Positions 18,006-27,519 of a stretch of 64,000 nt of DNA are shown here, piece by piece. Positions within the stretch are counted from its first letter, which is position 1; every line of letters begins with the position of its first letter. The DNA comes from Thermohalobaculum sediminis (GTDB lineage: Bacteria; Pseudomonadota; Alphaproteobacteria; Rhodobacterales; Rhodobacteraceae), in contig NZ_JAMFKN010000008.1 in the NCBI RefSeq assembly GCF_023487995.1, positions 1-64,000 of the forward strand. Direction: 5' to 3'. The notes beneath the pieces were generated by a model, which was not told the origin of the DNA, ran no database searches, and was given only the letters and a program-made list of their open reading frames with translations. The translations under genes and the position numbers were made by a program.

Positions 18006-19355
18006 TTATCGTGCGACTTTCTGGATGAACCGGTCAACGATCCCCTCGATCTTCGGCTCGGAAGCGCCAACGTATTCATAGCTTGCGCGGACGGTCGGCT
18101 TGGCAATGGACAACAGCTCGGCGAGATCGCAGGGCGTTGCCACCACGACAATGTCCGCGTCTGCTGCGGAGATGGTTGCCTCGAGATCCCGGAGTTGATC
18201 GGCATTGTATCCGACGGCGGGAAGAACGCGGTCAATGTGGGGATAGGCTTCGAAGACGCGAACGAGATCGCCCCGCGCGCTCTTTCTAGCATCGACGATC
18301 TCGGCGGCGCCGGCGGCACGTGCGGCGACGTATCCCGCGCCGTAGGCCATGCCGCCATGGGTCAATGTCGGGCCATCCTCGATGACGAGGGCGCGCTTGC
18401 CCGCGACCGCAGCCGGATCGTCTAGTGTGACGACCGACTGCCCATGTACTACCGTCGCAGTCTTATTGACCTGCCTTACCCCGGCGATGACCGTCTCGAT
18501 ACCTTCGGGATCAGCAGAGTTCGTCTTAGCCACGAGGACGACGTCGGCCATGCGCAGCACCGCCTCGCCCGGGTGGTGCGTCGTCTCATGTCCAGGACGC
18601 AGAGGATCGACTAGGACGATCATGACCCCAGGCCGCAGGAAAGGCAGGTCATTGTTGCCGCCATCCCAGATAAGCACGTCGGACTCAGCCGCCGCCGCCT
18701 GAGCGATCCGCTCATAATCAACACCGGCAAATACGATGTTTCCAATCCGAATGTGCGGCTCGTACTCTTCGCGTTCCTCGACGGTGCAATCCGCTGCCGC
18801 CAGGTCCTCCAGCGTTGCCAGGCGCTGCACGGCCTGCTGCTCAAGCGCACCATAGGGCATCGGGTGGCGCAGCACCCCGACCCGAAGCCCGCGGGCTTTC
18901 AAATGCCGCGACACGTGACGAGCGACCTGCGACTTACCGCATCCAGTCCGGACTGCGCAAATCGCGATCACCGGGACCGGCGCATCGATCATCGTACTGG
19001 CGCCCCCCGGCAAAACAAAGTCAGCGCCGGCGGCGATCGCCTGCGATGCCAGATGCATTACCTGCACATGGCTGACGTCACTGTAGGCGAAGACGACCTG
19101 GTCGACCGCGTACTCCTGGCAAAGCTCGGTCAGGCGCGCCTCGTCCTCGATGGGAATGCCATCCGGATAGAGAGGGCCCGCCAGGCTGGCCGGGTAGCGC
19201 CGACCGCCGATCCCTGGGATCTGGGCGGCCGTGAAAGCGACGACCTCCACACCCGGATCGTCGCGGTAGAGCATGTTGAAATCATGAAAGTCACGCCCGG
19301 CCGCGCCCATGATCACGACGCGTTCCCGGACGTTCATCGCACTGGTGTCGGCCAT
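18006..19355 (-). CDS. COG2403-type P-loop GTPase (cyclic 2,3-diphosphoglycerate synthetase-like)
   Basis: A 449-residue cytosolic protein. The N-terminal Rossmann-like domain holds IMGAAGRDFHDFN. The P-loop R-T-G-C-G-K-S is at residues 136-142, followed by HVSRHLKARGLRVGVLRHPMPYG, IWDGGNNDLPFLRP, and DPLRPGHETTHHPGE. This is the layout of predicted GTPases related to archaeal cyclic 2,3-diphosphoglycerate synthetase; in bacteria the substrate is unproven. GGGAGG precedes the ATG at 19355. It is co-directional with, and downstream of, the large PRTase-hydrolase-esterase fusion, suggesting joint function in a stress-type locus. Confidence 0.8.
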   Translation of the reverse strand: MADTSAMNVRERVVIMGAAGRDFHDFNMLYRDDPGVEVVAFTAAQIPGIGGRRYPASLAGPLYPDGIPIEDEARLTELCQEYAVDQVVFAYSDVSHVQVMHLASQAIAAGADFVLPGGASTMIDAPVPVIAICAVRTGCGKSQVARHVSRHLKARGLRVGVLRHPMPYGALEQQAVQRLATLEDLAAADCTVEEREEYEPHIRIGNIVFAGVDYERIAQAAAAESDVLIWDGGNNDLPFLRPGVMIVLVDPLRPGHETTHHPGEAVLRMADVVLVAKTNSADPEGIETVIAGVRQVNKTATVVHGQSVVTLDDPAAVAGKRALVIEDGPTLTHGGMAYGAGYVAARAAGAAEIVDARKSARGDLVRVFEAYPHIDRVLPAVGYNADQLRDLEATISAADADIVVVATPCDLAELLSIAKPTVRASYEYVGASEPKIEGIVDRFIQKVAR

Positions 19356-19916
19356 TGGGCTGTCCTCCCTTCACGGCGCCAGGCCGGTGCAGCTTCTCCT
19401 CCTTACCACATCAGGTTCACCCCGGTTTAGGGACACGCTGGTTTGCAGAGATCGCCTTGCTGAGGCGCATGCAAGGATAGGGAGGAGTGCGGGCGTTCAA
19501 GGACAACATTCCAGCCCTCGAACGAGCCCATCGCTCCGTCCTATCGTCCATCCTGAGGGCGAGTTTCGGACGAGATTGACGGGCGAGGTGACTTCTCCTG
19601 ATCGTTTAAGGCTTAAGGCCACCCCCCGCCGATGGGTTTCGGCGGTGGAATCTCCGAAACGGAGCAAAGGCAGAGCTTCCGCTTGGAGTCGGCACTCAGA
19701 TAACCGAAGTCTTGATCTTCTTTTTCTTCGATTTAGCCTCCTTTGACTTCGGGATCGTGAGGCTCATTTCACCTTTACCGTGGCTTTACCGGTCGTCATG
19801 AGCTGTTTTTGGGCCGATGCACCGTCCCGCCCGAAGCGGCGATCTCTTGCGCACGTGCTGAACGTCCGCCTCTGAGACCGCTGCAATTCGCAAGCACGCC
19901 CAAACAGAGAGCCGGC
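19356..19916 (-). other. Gap between GTPase and fusion gene; short Lys-rich ORF
   Basis: About 560 bp. The only feature of note is a 23-codon reverse ORF, 19,696-19,767, starting MSLTIPKSKEA and then very Lys-rich. It recalls the beta-strand end of small heat-shock (Hsp20) proteins (x-L-T-I-P-K-x-x-E-A). A stop lies 30 bp upstream in that frame, so at most this is a remnant. Nothing else is supported. Confidence 0.3.
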
Positions 19917-22568
19917 TCACAGACCGAAGGGATAGGTTTCTTGCTCTCCCGACAGTGGTTTGGCAGGCAGCGGAACCACCGCCTGGGTGTGGTCGAACCA
20001 GACATAACCGTCGTACTGGGCCGAGAGAATCGCATGGCTGTAGTGGCTCCATCGCTCAGTCTCGGGCCGGTAGATAACGCCGATATACCGCTCGAGCCGC
20101 GGCTCGGCCATCGCGGCGCGCAGCGCATCGTTGACCCCGCGCCGAAGGTCGAGCATGAAGCGCGCTCCTCCCGCGGAATGGCAGATGGCCTCGTGGCTGT
20201 CGGGGCGCGATGGACGCACCGCCTTGATCTCCATCGGGCCGTCCCAGTCCGAGGCACAGGCGACGGTGCCGGTATGGGTACCGAACCCAATCAGGGCGGC
20301 ATCCGCCCCCCATTCCTCGCGGCAGAGCTGGCCGATGTTGAGCTCGCCCCGGTTCACGCCCATGTCGGTGACGCGGGCATCGCCGATATGGGAATTGTGC
20401 GCCCAGACAACGCACCGCGCGTCCGGCCCGACATGGTTCATGATCTGCTTCAGGGTCTGGAACATATGTGTGTCGCGCAGATTCCAGCTTTCGGCCGAAC
20501 CGTAATACATCAAGCGGTAATACTTTTCGGCCCCGGCGACGACTCGGGCGTTCTGGACGGCGTCGAACAAGCTTTCACCATTGCGCCGCGCATGCGAAAG
20601 CTCTCTTGTGAGCAGATCGACCAGCACCCGCGTCACTGGTTCCTCGCAAAGCGCGTGGCCGCGGGACAATGATACGCGACCGTAGGCGGCGGGCTCGTTG
20701 GACCAGGGCACGAGGCATCCGTACCGCCGGCGAGCCTGCACTGCGGCGGCGGGATCGTGCGCATCGAGATAAGCCAGAACCTCGGCGATCGAGTTGAACA
20801 TGCTGTAGATGTCCAGCCCCTGGAAGCGGACGCGCTTGTCCATAGCCAGGGACGCATTGTGGTCACTAAGCCATGCGATGAAATCGTCCACGTCGCGGTT
20901 ACGCCACATCCAGGTCGGGAAACGGGAAAATGCTGGCACGTTGCGGCGGCGCTCCGGCAATCCACGTGCGCGGCGGTCCAGGACCGCGGCATCGGGCCAG
21001 TCCGCCTCGACCGCGACGATGTTGAAGCCATGCTTCTCGATCAGCCTTCGGGTGATGGCCGCGCGGGCGCGGTAGAACTCCGAAGTGCCGTGCGACGCCT
21101 CGCCCAGCAGAACCACGCGGACCGCGCCAAAACGGTCAAAGGCTGCGCCGAAACCCGGGTCGTCTGGGTCGGGCAAAGGTTCGGCCGCGGCGCGGACGGT
21201 CTCCTCTGGCGCGGCCGGCGCCTTTTCCTCAATCGCTGGCGGCACCAGCGGGACTTCCGACTCATTAAGGTAGTGCTGGAACCAGGCACCGGCCATGTCG
21301 GTGACGGCGTCCAACTCGCCCGCCCCCTCGAACAAATGGCCGGCCCCCGGCACGATGCGCAGAAGCTTCTCACAGCGGAGCGCCGCAAGCGCGCGGCGGT
21401 TGAGCTCCAGGACTTGGATATCGCTGCCGCCCACGATCAAGAGCGTCGGCGCCGTCACCTCGCCCAGCCGCGGCCCGGCCAGATCGGGGCGCCCCCCGCG
21501 CGAGACCACGGCCGAGACACGCGCACCCAGCTCGCCGGCGGCTAGCAGCGCGGCAGCGGCCCCAGTGCTCGCTCCGAAAAAGCCAAGCGGCAGATTGGCC
21601 AGTTCCGGTTCGGCCGCGATCCACAGATCGGTCGTGAGAAGCCGGTCCGCCAGCAGCGGAATGTCGAAGACATTGCGGCGATCCGCGTCCTCCCGTGGCA
21701 TAAGCAGGTCCATTAGCAGCGTCGCGAAACCCAGATCGTTCAGCCGCTCGGCGACCTCGCGATTGCGCGGGCTCAGGCGGCTCGATCCACTGCCATGGGC
21801 AAACAAGATCACCCCCCGCGGATCCGGCGGAACGACCAGATCGCCCTGCAGGCCCAACGGCGGGATTGTCACCGTGCGGCGGAGCGTCGAGCCTGCAAAA
21901 GTTGCTTCCGCCACCGTCCATGCCCGGCGCAGATAACCGATGGTCTCTTCGTCGGTGAGCTGGTGAAAATCGGCATAGGCCCCGCCGACGCCGCGGAACT
22001 GCGGATCAGCGACAAGACAGATCACCTCATCCGCGATCTCCCGAAGGACCGGGATTTCACCGGCCGGCGCCACCGGCACCGCCACCACCAGCCGCGCTGC
22101 ACCCCAACGCCGGAGCGCGACAAGCGCGGCCTTCATCGTGGCACCGGTGGCAAGACCATCATCTACGACGATGGCCGTCTTACCCCTGGCATCGGCCCTG
22201 CGCCGGTTGCCGAGATACCGTTCGCGGCGGCGCTGCATTTCCCCGACCTGCCGCTCAGTTTCCCGCTCCAGATAGGCCTGATCGGCGCCTGAATCGTGCA
22301 TCACCTCTTCGTTCACGACCCGCTCGGGCGGATCGCCCTCGACAATGGCAGCAAGCGCGACCTCGGGATTGCGCGGCGCACCGATCTTGCGCACGAGGAT
22401 CAGATCGAGCGGCGCGCCTAGAGCCTCGGCAATTTCCGCGGCAACCGGTACCCCACCGCGCGGAAGTGCGAATACCACCGGCGCGTCGAAGCTGTGCTTC
22501 ACCAGTTCAGCAGCGAGCCTGCGCCCGGCATCGCCACGGCTCAAGAATGGCAAGCGGCCCTCTGCCAC
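19917..22568 (-). CDS. Three-domain fusion: phosphoribosyltransferase, alpha/beta hydrolase, erythromycin esterase
   Basis: An 883-residue cytosolic protein. Residues 1-215 are a phosphoribosyltransferase with the PRPP loop VVDDGLATGATM (about 134-145). Residues 225-435 are a dienelactone-hydrolase-like domain: FAHGSGSS, nucleophile S334 in GASTG, D383 region GGSD, and H411 in GAGHLF. Residues 465-883 are an erythromycin-esterase-type domain with GEASHGTSEF (E490, H493) and WAHNSHIGD. PRTase-esterase fusions are known from mycobacterial dormancy loci; the middle hydrolase makes a longer version. GTG at 22568 has GAGGAGGGG upstream. Macrolide resistance should not be assumed: most such domains have unknown substrates. 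Confidence 0.85.
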   Translation of the reverse strand: MAEGRLPFLSRGDAGRRLAAELVKHSFDAPVVFALPRGGVPVAAEIAEALGAPLDLILVRKIGAPRNPEVALAAIVEGDPPERVVNEEVMHDSGADQAYLERETERQVGEMQRRRERYLGNRRRADARGKTAIVVDDGLATGATMKAALVALRRWGAARLVVAVPVAPAGEIPVLREIADEVICLVADPQFRGVGGAYADFHQLTDEETIGYLRRAWTVAEATFAGSTLRRTVTIPPLGLQGDLVVPPDPRGVILFAHGSGSSRLSPRNREVAERLNDLGFATLLMDLLMPREDADRRNVFDIPLLADRLLTTDLWIAAEPELANLPLGFFGASTGAAAALLAAGELGARVSAVVSRGGRPDLAGPRLGEVTAPTLLIVGGSDIQVLELNRRALAALRCEKLLRIVPGAGHLFEGAGELDAVTDMAGAWFQHYLNESEVPLVPPAIEEKAPAAPEETVRAAAEPLPDPDDPGFGAAFDRFGAVRVVLLGEASHGTSEFYRARAAITRRLIEKHGFNIVAVEADWPDAAVLDRRARGLPERRRNVPAFSRFPTWMWRNRDVDDFIAWLSDHNASLAMDKRVRFQGLDIYSMFNSIAEVLAYLDAHDPAAAVQARRRYGCLVPWSNEPAAYGRVSLSRGHALCEEPVTRVLVDLLTRELSHARRNGESLFDAVQNARVVAGAEKYYRLMYYGSAESWNLRDTHMFQTLKQIMNHVGPDARCVVWAHNSHIGDARVTDMGVNRGELNIGQLCREEWGADAALIGFGTHTGTVACASDWDGPMEIKAVRPSRPDSHEAICHSAGGARFMLDLRRGVNDALRAAMAEPRLERYIGVIYRPETERWSHYSHAILSAQYDGYVWFDHTQAVVPLPAKPLSGEQETYPFGL

Positions 22569-23001
22569 AGTTGCCCCTCCTCGATCGCGCGTTCGTGGCC
22601 AAGTCTACTTCTAGATAGCAAGCGGCCATCAGCCAGTCCTTGATCAACCGCAAGAGTCTCCCAACGCGAGCAGATATCTCCGCCCCCCCTTGGGCTAGGA
22701 CATTCTCATCAATGTAGGCGAATGTCTGATTTCCCCCGCAAACGCACATCGAGGCCGCCCCGCGAATACCTACGATATGATGCTGTGGGCTTCTAGACTC
22801 GCGTATGTGCAGCTTTGATCGTTCGATGACGCATGCTTAGCTCTGAGAGATTAGTAGGGTTTTAGTAGGGGATGTACGTCAAACGTTCGCCCGCGCGGTC
22901 CAGCATCATCCAAAGACCGCTCTGGAGATTTCGATTCATATGTAATGGGTTAGACGGCTTCAGCACGATCGATCCAACGCTGTCCAACAGACCGACCTCA
23001 A
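22569..23001 (+). other. Gene-free stretch up to the island boundary
   Basis: About 430 bp between the fusion gene start and the tRNA half-site. It should contain the promoter for the reverse-strand fusion and GTPase genes. Short ORFs on both strands are unconvincing. No 5' half of a tRNA is present before the 3' half at 23,002. Confidence 0.4.
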
Positions 23002-23048
23002 AATTCGTAATGCGTGGGTCGGGGGTTCGAGTCCCTTCTGCGGCACCA
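23002..23048 (+). other. 3' half of tRNA-Thr(CGT): island attachment site
   Basis: TTCGTAATGCGT corresponds to the anticodon loop (anticodon CGT, between T33 and A37) and the 3' anticodon stem. A T arm with GGTTCGAGTCC and the acceptor end TGCGGCACCA follow. The matching 5' stem is absent: the sequence before it is CCTCAAAA. A tRNA 3' half starting in the anticodon loop is the classic crossover product of tRNA-targeting integrases. It therefore marks the right edge of the accessory region. The intact tRNA should lie left of the window. Confidence 0.75.
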
Positions 23049-23385
23049 TCTCTCCCAAGAACGGTTCGGCCGCGGCGCCCTGTCGTTGCCCCTCTCGTTC
23101 GCGTGACACGTTCGGCGAGGCGCCATCGGTCCATGCGCCAACCCATCCAGCGCGCGCAGGTCATCGACGCAGGTCGCAGCCATTCATACTTCGCCGAGGC
23201 CGGGCGGCCCTTCGCACCGACGCTGATGCAGACTGGAATGACGCTCCGCCCCGAGCCGATGCGGCCACGCGGCGCAGTTCCAGGCATGGTTGCGCGAGGC
23301 GTAACGAAATCTAAACCATCCCTGAGCAAGGCTCGGCGGGACTGTCGGCATTGGGTTGCGTGTGAGGGACCGGGTGCGAAAGCGG

Positions 23386-24174
23386 ATGGGGGATCGGGCG
23401 GGGTGCGGCATCGCGGGCTTTGCCGACATGCCGTCGGGCGGGCTGTTCGCCGACACGCCCGCGGCATCGGACGCCGGGGCGGCCCCAGCCTCGGTGCAGG
23501 AAGTGCCGCACTTCCACCACCACCGCCAGAGACTGCGCCAGCGTTTCCTCGCCGCGGGACCCGACAGCGTTTCGGACTACGAGATGCTCGAGCTCGTGCT
23601 GTTCCGCGCAATCCCGCGGCGGGACGTCAAGCCGCTCGCCAAGCAGCTTCTGGCACGCTTCGGCGATTTCAACGCGGTCATCTCGGCACCGCCCTCGCGC
23701 CTCGCCGAGGTGACGGGCGCGGGCGAGGCAGTGATCTGCGAGCTCAAGATCGTCGAGGCGGCGGCCCACCGGCTAGCCCGGTCGCGCGTGCTGCACCGCC
23801 CGGTCATCACCAGCTGGGGCCAGCTGATGGACTACTGCAAGACCGCGATGGCCCACCGCGAGACCGAGCAGTTCCGCATCCTGTTCCTCGACCGCAAGAA
23901 CGTGCTGATCGCCGACGAGGAGCAGGCGCGCGGCACGGTCGACCATGTCCCGGTCTATCCGCGCGAGGTCGTCAAGCGCGCACTGGAACTCAACGCCTCG
24001 GCGCTGATCCTCGTGCACAACCACCCCTCGGGCGACCCGACCCCAAGCCAGGCCGACATCGACATGACCCGCCAGATCGAGCGCGCGGCCAAGGCGGTGG
24101 GCCTCGTCATTCACGACCATGTCGTCGTGGGCAAACAGGCCGATGCGAGCTTTCGCTCGCTGGGGCTGCTGTAA
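23386..24174 (+). CDS. radC: RadC family JAB/MPN domain protein
   Basis: About 262 residues: an N-terminal helix-hairpin-helix-like segment ([39 protein letters not shown]) and a C-terminal JAMM metalloprotease-like domain with [14 protein letters not shown] and H-x-H in VIHDHVVVG. RadC proteins are near-universal in bacteria with unclear function; the old DNA-repair role is doubtful. The start is uncertain: ATG 23386 is used, while TTG 23356, GTG 23362 and ATG 23428 are in frame and no ribosome site is decisive. It is the first core-like gene right of the island boundary. Confidence 0.85.
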   Translation: MGDRAGCGIAGFADMPSGGLFADTPAASDAGAAPASVQEVPHFHHHRQRLRQRFLAAGPDSVSDYEMLELVLFRAIPRRDVKPLAKQLLARFGDFNAVISAPPSRLAEVTGAGEAVICELKIVEAAAHRLARSRVLHRPVITSWGQLMDYCKTAMAHRETEQFRILFLDRKNVLIADEEQARGTVDHVPVYPREVVKRALELNASALILVHNHPSGDPTPSQADIDMTRQIERAAKAVGLVIHDHVVVGKQADASFRSLGLL

Positions 24175-24229
24175 CCCCGGCGCAGCCATGTTGCGCCCCG
24201 CCACGCGCCCGTGTATAGGCTGCACCCAG

Positions 24230-24306
<77 letters not shown>

Positions 24307-24876
24307 TCAAACCAATGGGTTATACGCGCGGCGCCAAACCTCGGCGTGAGCGTAGTGCGAGCCGGCCCGAGCGTCGGGGAAGTGGCCGAGGCGCCCGCTT
24401 GGGGCTGACGCCGCGGCGGCGCTGGCAGTCCTGCGCAAGGCTCGCGCGGCCCCGCCGCTCTCCTCGAACGCCACCGCACCTGGCCCGGCACGCGGCGTCA
24501 CGACGCTGGGTCACCACCCTATGGCCGTCGGCCTGCGTTCCGCACCGCGGGCCTCGCCTCGCCGCAGGGGCCTTGGCGTGCTCGTGGGACCGAGCACCCC
24601 TGCCCGGGTCCTCGATGTCATCCGGGCGGCCCACGTCGATGTCGGCTGCGATCTCGCGGGCCCCGGAGTTGGGCGCCACAGTCCGGACGCCCACGTCGAA
24701 GCGGGCCGCCGTCTCTCGCAGGCGCATGCACTGGGCGCTACAGTCCGGGCCGCCCACATGATCGCCGATCGCCTCGGGCCGGGCGCACGGGCGCATTCCC
24801 GGGAGTTGCAGCGCGCCCTATTGCTGCCATCTTGCATAACTAGCCGGGAACCCGGGGAATACGCAGGGAGGGGCGC
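24307..24876 (+). other. Gene-free stretch with imperfect 61-62 bp tandem repeat
   Basis: No supported gene in about 570 bp of very GC-rich DNA. Segments aligned on TCCGG at 24,621, 24,682 and 24,744 share GCCCACGTCGA..., a GC-rich middle and GGGCGCyACAGTCCGG, giving about two and a half imperfect copies. A period that is not a multiple of three argues against coding. Long ORFs on both strands here are GC-driven. Confidence 0.45.
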
Positions 24877-25746
24877 GTGCAGCAGAAGATCCATTTCATC
24901 TCGGGCCTGCCGCGCTCGGGCTCGACACTCCTCTCGGCGATCCTGCGGCAGAACCCGCGAATCCATGCGGGCATGACCAGCCCGGTGGGCCCCGTGTTCA
25001 ACGCCTGTCTGACCGCGATGGGGGCCGAGAACGAGTTCTCGGTGTTCTTCAAGGAGGAGCAGAAGCGCGACATCCTCCACGCCATCTTCGACGGCTACTA
25101 CCGCCATGTCGAGGCGACGGGGCTCGTGTTCGACACAAACCGCATGTGGACCAGCCGGGCGGCGGCCGTGCGCAAGCTGTTCCCGCAGGCCAGGATGATC
25201 TGCTGCGTGCGCAACCCCGCCTGGGTGATGGATTCGGTCGAGCGGCTGATCCGCAAGAACGCCTTCGACGTGAGCCGCATCTTCACCAACGCGCAGGAGC
25301 GCTCGACCGTCTACACCCGCGCCGACGCGCTCCTGAACCCGCACCGGATGATCGGCTTCGCCTGGTCGGCACTGAAGGAGGCCTATTACAGCGAGGACAG
25401 CGACATGCTGCTGCTGGTCGACTACGACCTCCTCGCCAGCCGCCCCGCCGAGGTGCTGCCGCTGATCTACAAGTTCATCGGCGAGGAGCCCTTCGATCAC
25501 GATTTCGAGAACGTCGAATACGAGGCTGAGGATTTCGACAGCCAGCTCCTCGCCAAGGGCCTCCACCGCGTCCGCGGCAAGGTCGAGTTCCGGCCGCGGC
25601 CGACCGTGCTGCCGCCCGACCTGTTCAAGCGTTTTCAAGATCTTGTGTTCTGGCAGGACGCGCGCGGCACCCGCGCGCACCGCATCGTCGTGACGCAGGA
25701 CCCGCCGCCGGGCGCGCAGGCGTCGGAGGACGGCCAGAGTCGTTGA
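24877..25746 (+). CDS. PAPS-dependent sulfotransferase family protein
   Basis: A 289-residue cytosolic protein. FISGLPRSGSTLLS (residues 7-20) is the 5'-phosphosulfate-binding loop, and ICCVRNPAWVMDSVER (about 108-123) the 3'-phosphate-binding region of PAPS-dependent sulfotransferases. The acceptor is unknown. The GTG start at 24877 has GGGAGGGG a few bases upstream. It stands alone between a gene-free stretch and the RTX gene. Confidence 0.85.
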   Translation: MQQKIHFISGLPRSGSTLLSAILRQNPRIHAGMTSPVGPVFNACLTAMGAENEFSVFFKEEQKRDILHAIFDGYYRHVEATGLVFDTNRMWTSRAAAVRKLFPQARMICCVRNPAWVMDSVERLIRKNAFDVSRIFTNAQERSTVYTRADALLNPHRMIGFAWSALKEAYYSEDSDMLLLVDYDLLASRPAEVLPLIYKFIGEEPFDHDFENVEYEAEDFDSQLLAKGLHRVRGKVEFRPRPTVLPPDLFKRFQDLVFWQDARGTRAHRIVVTQDPPPGAQASEDGQSR

Positions 25747-25827
25747 CACCGACGGCGTGTGGAATCACCATTCCGCATCCGCAAGCAAGAAATTCAAGCG
25801 TTTCCCATTATCGCGTAGGAGGGGGCA

Positions 25828-27314
25828 ATCGCGACAACGACGGGCGACGGCTTTATCGGGGCAAACTACATAGCCGCCGGTTACACGGGCAACGGCACCG
25901 TGACGATCGATTCGGGAGCCTACAACACCGGCTACATCGGATCGGGGTATAACGCGTCGGGCCTCTCCGGCATCGTCACGATCACCGGACCTCTGACTTC
26001 GGTCGATGTCGGCGATGGCGCGCCCGGGTCGTCCGGTGGCATCTATGTCGGCGTTTCCACCGGTTATGGCCCTGCCTACGGCAATCTCTACATCACCAGC
26101 GGCGCCTCCGTCGTCTCGACCAACAGCGGATACTGGAACGGTTCTTACGTCGTCGGAGGTTACGACAACGTTAAGGCCGGGTTCGGTGCAGGGTCCTACG
26201 GCTACATCACCGTCGACGGCGCGGGATCGGAACTGATCGCACAGGGCGCCTCGGCGCGCATCACGATCGGCCGCTATGGCGGGCTTGGCGAGCTCCAGGT
26301 CTCGAACGGTGCGCTCGTCGAAACGCTGATCCTCGATGTCGGCCGAGATGGCGGCATCGGCGGCGTCAACATCTTCGGCGGAGGCACGCTGCGGATCACC
26401 AACGATTCCGGCCTTTGGGGAGCGCCCGGCTACGAAGGGCAGGCTGGCATTGCCACCTTCGGACGGGGCGCCGGCGGCAACGGGCTTCTCCTGATGTCCA
26501 GCGGCGGGCAGTTCATCGTCGAGAACACCGACGGCCTGACGGATACGCCGATCCTTCGCTTCGGCCGCGACAGCGGCTCGGCGGGCTACGCATACATTTC
26601 GGGTGCGGGCACCGAGTTGAACGTGATCCAGCACGGGGCCCAGGGCGACGATTACTCCGGCGGGTCGATCCTGAACATCGGCGAGGGCGGCCTCGGCATC
26701 GTCAACGTCTCGGACGGCGCTCAGATCAACGTGCTGGGCGACCAGGCCCTCCTGCAGATCGCGCGTGGCCGGAACGGATCGGCAGACAGCATCGAGAGCC
26801 AGCTCAACATCACCGGCGGCGCGGACGTGCTGGTCGATTCACAGGGCTACCAGGGCGCCGGGATCCGCGTGGCGCGCGTCGCTGGCTCGAACGGCGCGAT
26901 CCTCGTCGATGGCGCTGGTTCGACACTGACCGTGACCTCCAGCAGCGACGTCGCCGGCGATTACGGCACCGGCTCGATCGTGATCGGCGAGAACGGCGAG
27001 GGCACGCTCGAGGTGTTCAACGGCGGCGCGGTCGAGGCGCGCTCGCTGCGCGTGGGCCAGAACTCGCCGCTCACCGACCCCGACACGCCCGGCCTCGGCG
27101 CGGCCGAGGTCACCATCGCCTTGGGCGGCACGGTGACGCTGACCGCGCTCGACAGCACCGCCTATCGCGGGCTGCAGGTCGCCACGGGCGTCGGCAGCTA
27201 TGGCGTCGTCAACATCGACGGCGAGGGGTCGAGCCTGATCTCGCAGGGCGGCGCGGGCCGCTTCGAGGTCGGGCGCTACGGCACCGGCCGCGTGAACATC
27301 ACCAATGGCGGCGA
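25828..27314 (+). pseudogene. RTX-type secreted repeat protein, N-terminal part (interrupted)
   Basis: About 495 codons of repetitive sequence with recurring blocks of the type G-x-V-x-I-D/S-G-x-G-S and I-G-x-x-G-x-G, for example YITVDGAGSEL, ITIGRYGGLGELQVSNGALV and VNIFGGGTLRITN. They are typical of autotransporter-like or type I secreted adhesins. There is no signal peptide, as for type I secretion. GGAGGGGG at 25,818-25,825 is well placed for a start at 25,828, but that codon is ATC (ATC GCG ACA ACG), not ATG. The first standard codon is GTG 25,900. The coding frame runs into the IS3 remnant and stops at 27,372. Confidence 0.65.
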
Positions 27315-27519
27315 CGCGACGAGTTCCTCAACGGCGAGATCTTCTACTCGCTCCGCGAGGCCCAGATCCTGATCGAACAATGGCGCCGCCTCTACAACAC
27401 CGTCCGGCCGCATAGCGCTCTCGCATACCGGCCGCCAGCGCCGGAGGTCATCACTTCAATCGACCGAGCGCCTGCCATGCACTAACAATCAACTTGGACC
27501 GACCAATCTGGGCCACTCA
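27315..27519 (+). mobile_element. IS3-family transposase C-terminal remnant inside the RTX gene
   Basis: From 27315 one frame reads RDEFLNGEIFYSLREAQ, then [23 protein letters not shown], stopping at TAA 27483-27485. This is the last 56 codons of an IS3 OrfB transposase. An end (...TGGGCCACTCA, 27,519) similar to that at base 134 follows. Only about 205 bp remain and the left end is missing. The split of the RTX gene is therefore a deletion or recombination scar, not a fresh insertion. Confidence 0.85.

Noticed and set aside
19696-19767. Small heat-shock protein
   Set aside because: Only 23 codons resemble an Hsp20 end, with a stop just upstream. This is too short to call a gene.
19917-21200. 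Macrolide-resistance esterase
   Set aside because: The erythromycin-esterase-type domain is part of a large fusion. Most such domains do not act on macrolides, so no resistance call is made.
22862-23611. Reverse-strand ORFs over the tRNA-Thr half with RRRDSNPRPTHYEF or EGTRTPDPRITNFEV
   Set aside because: These phrases are the well-known false translations of tRNA 3' ends read on the opposite strand. No protein is supported.
24511-25749. 412-residue antisense ORF over the sulfotransferase
   Set aside because: The forward strand has the PAPS-binding motifs and a good ribosome site. The antisense reading has none.
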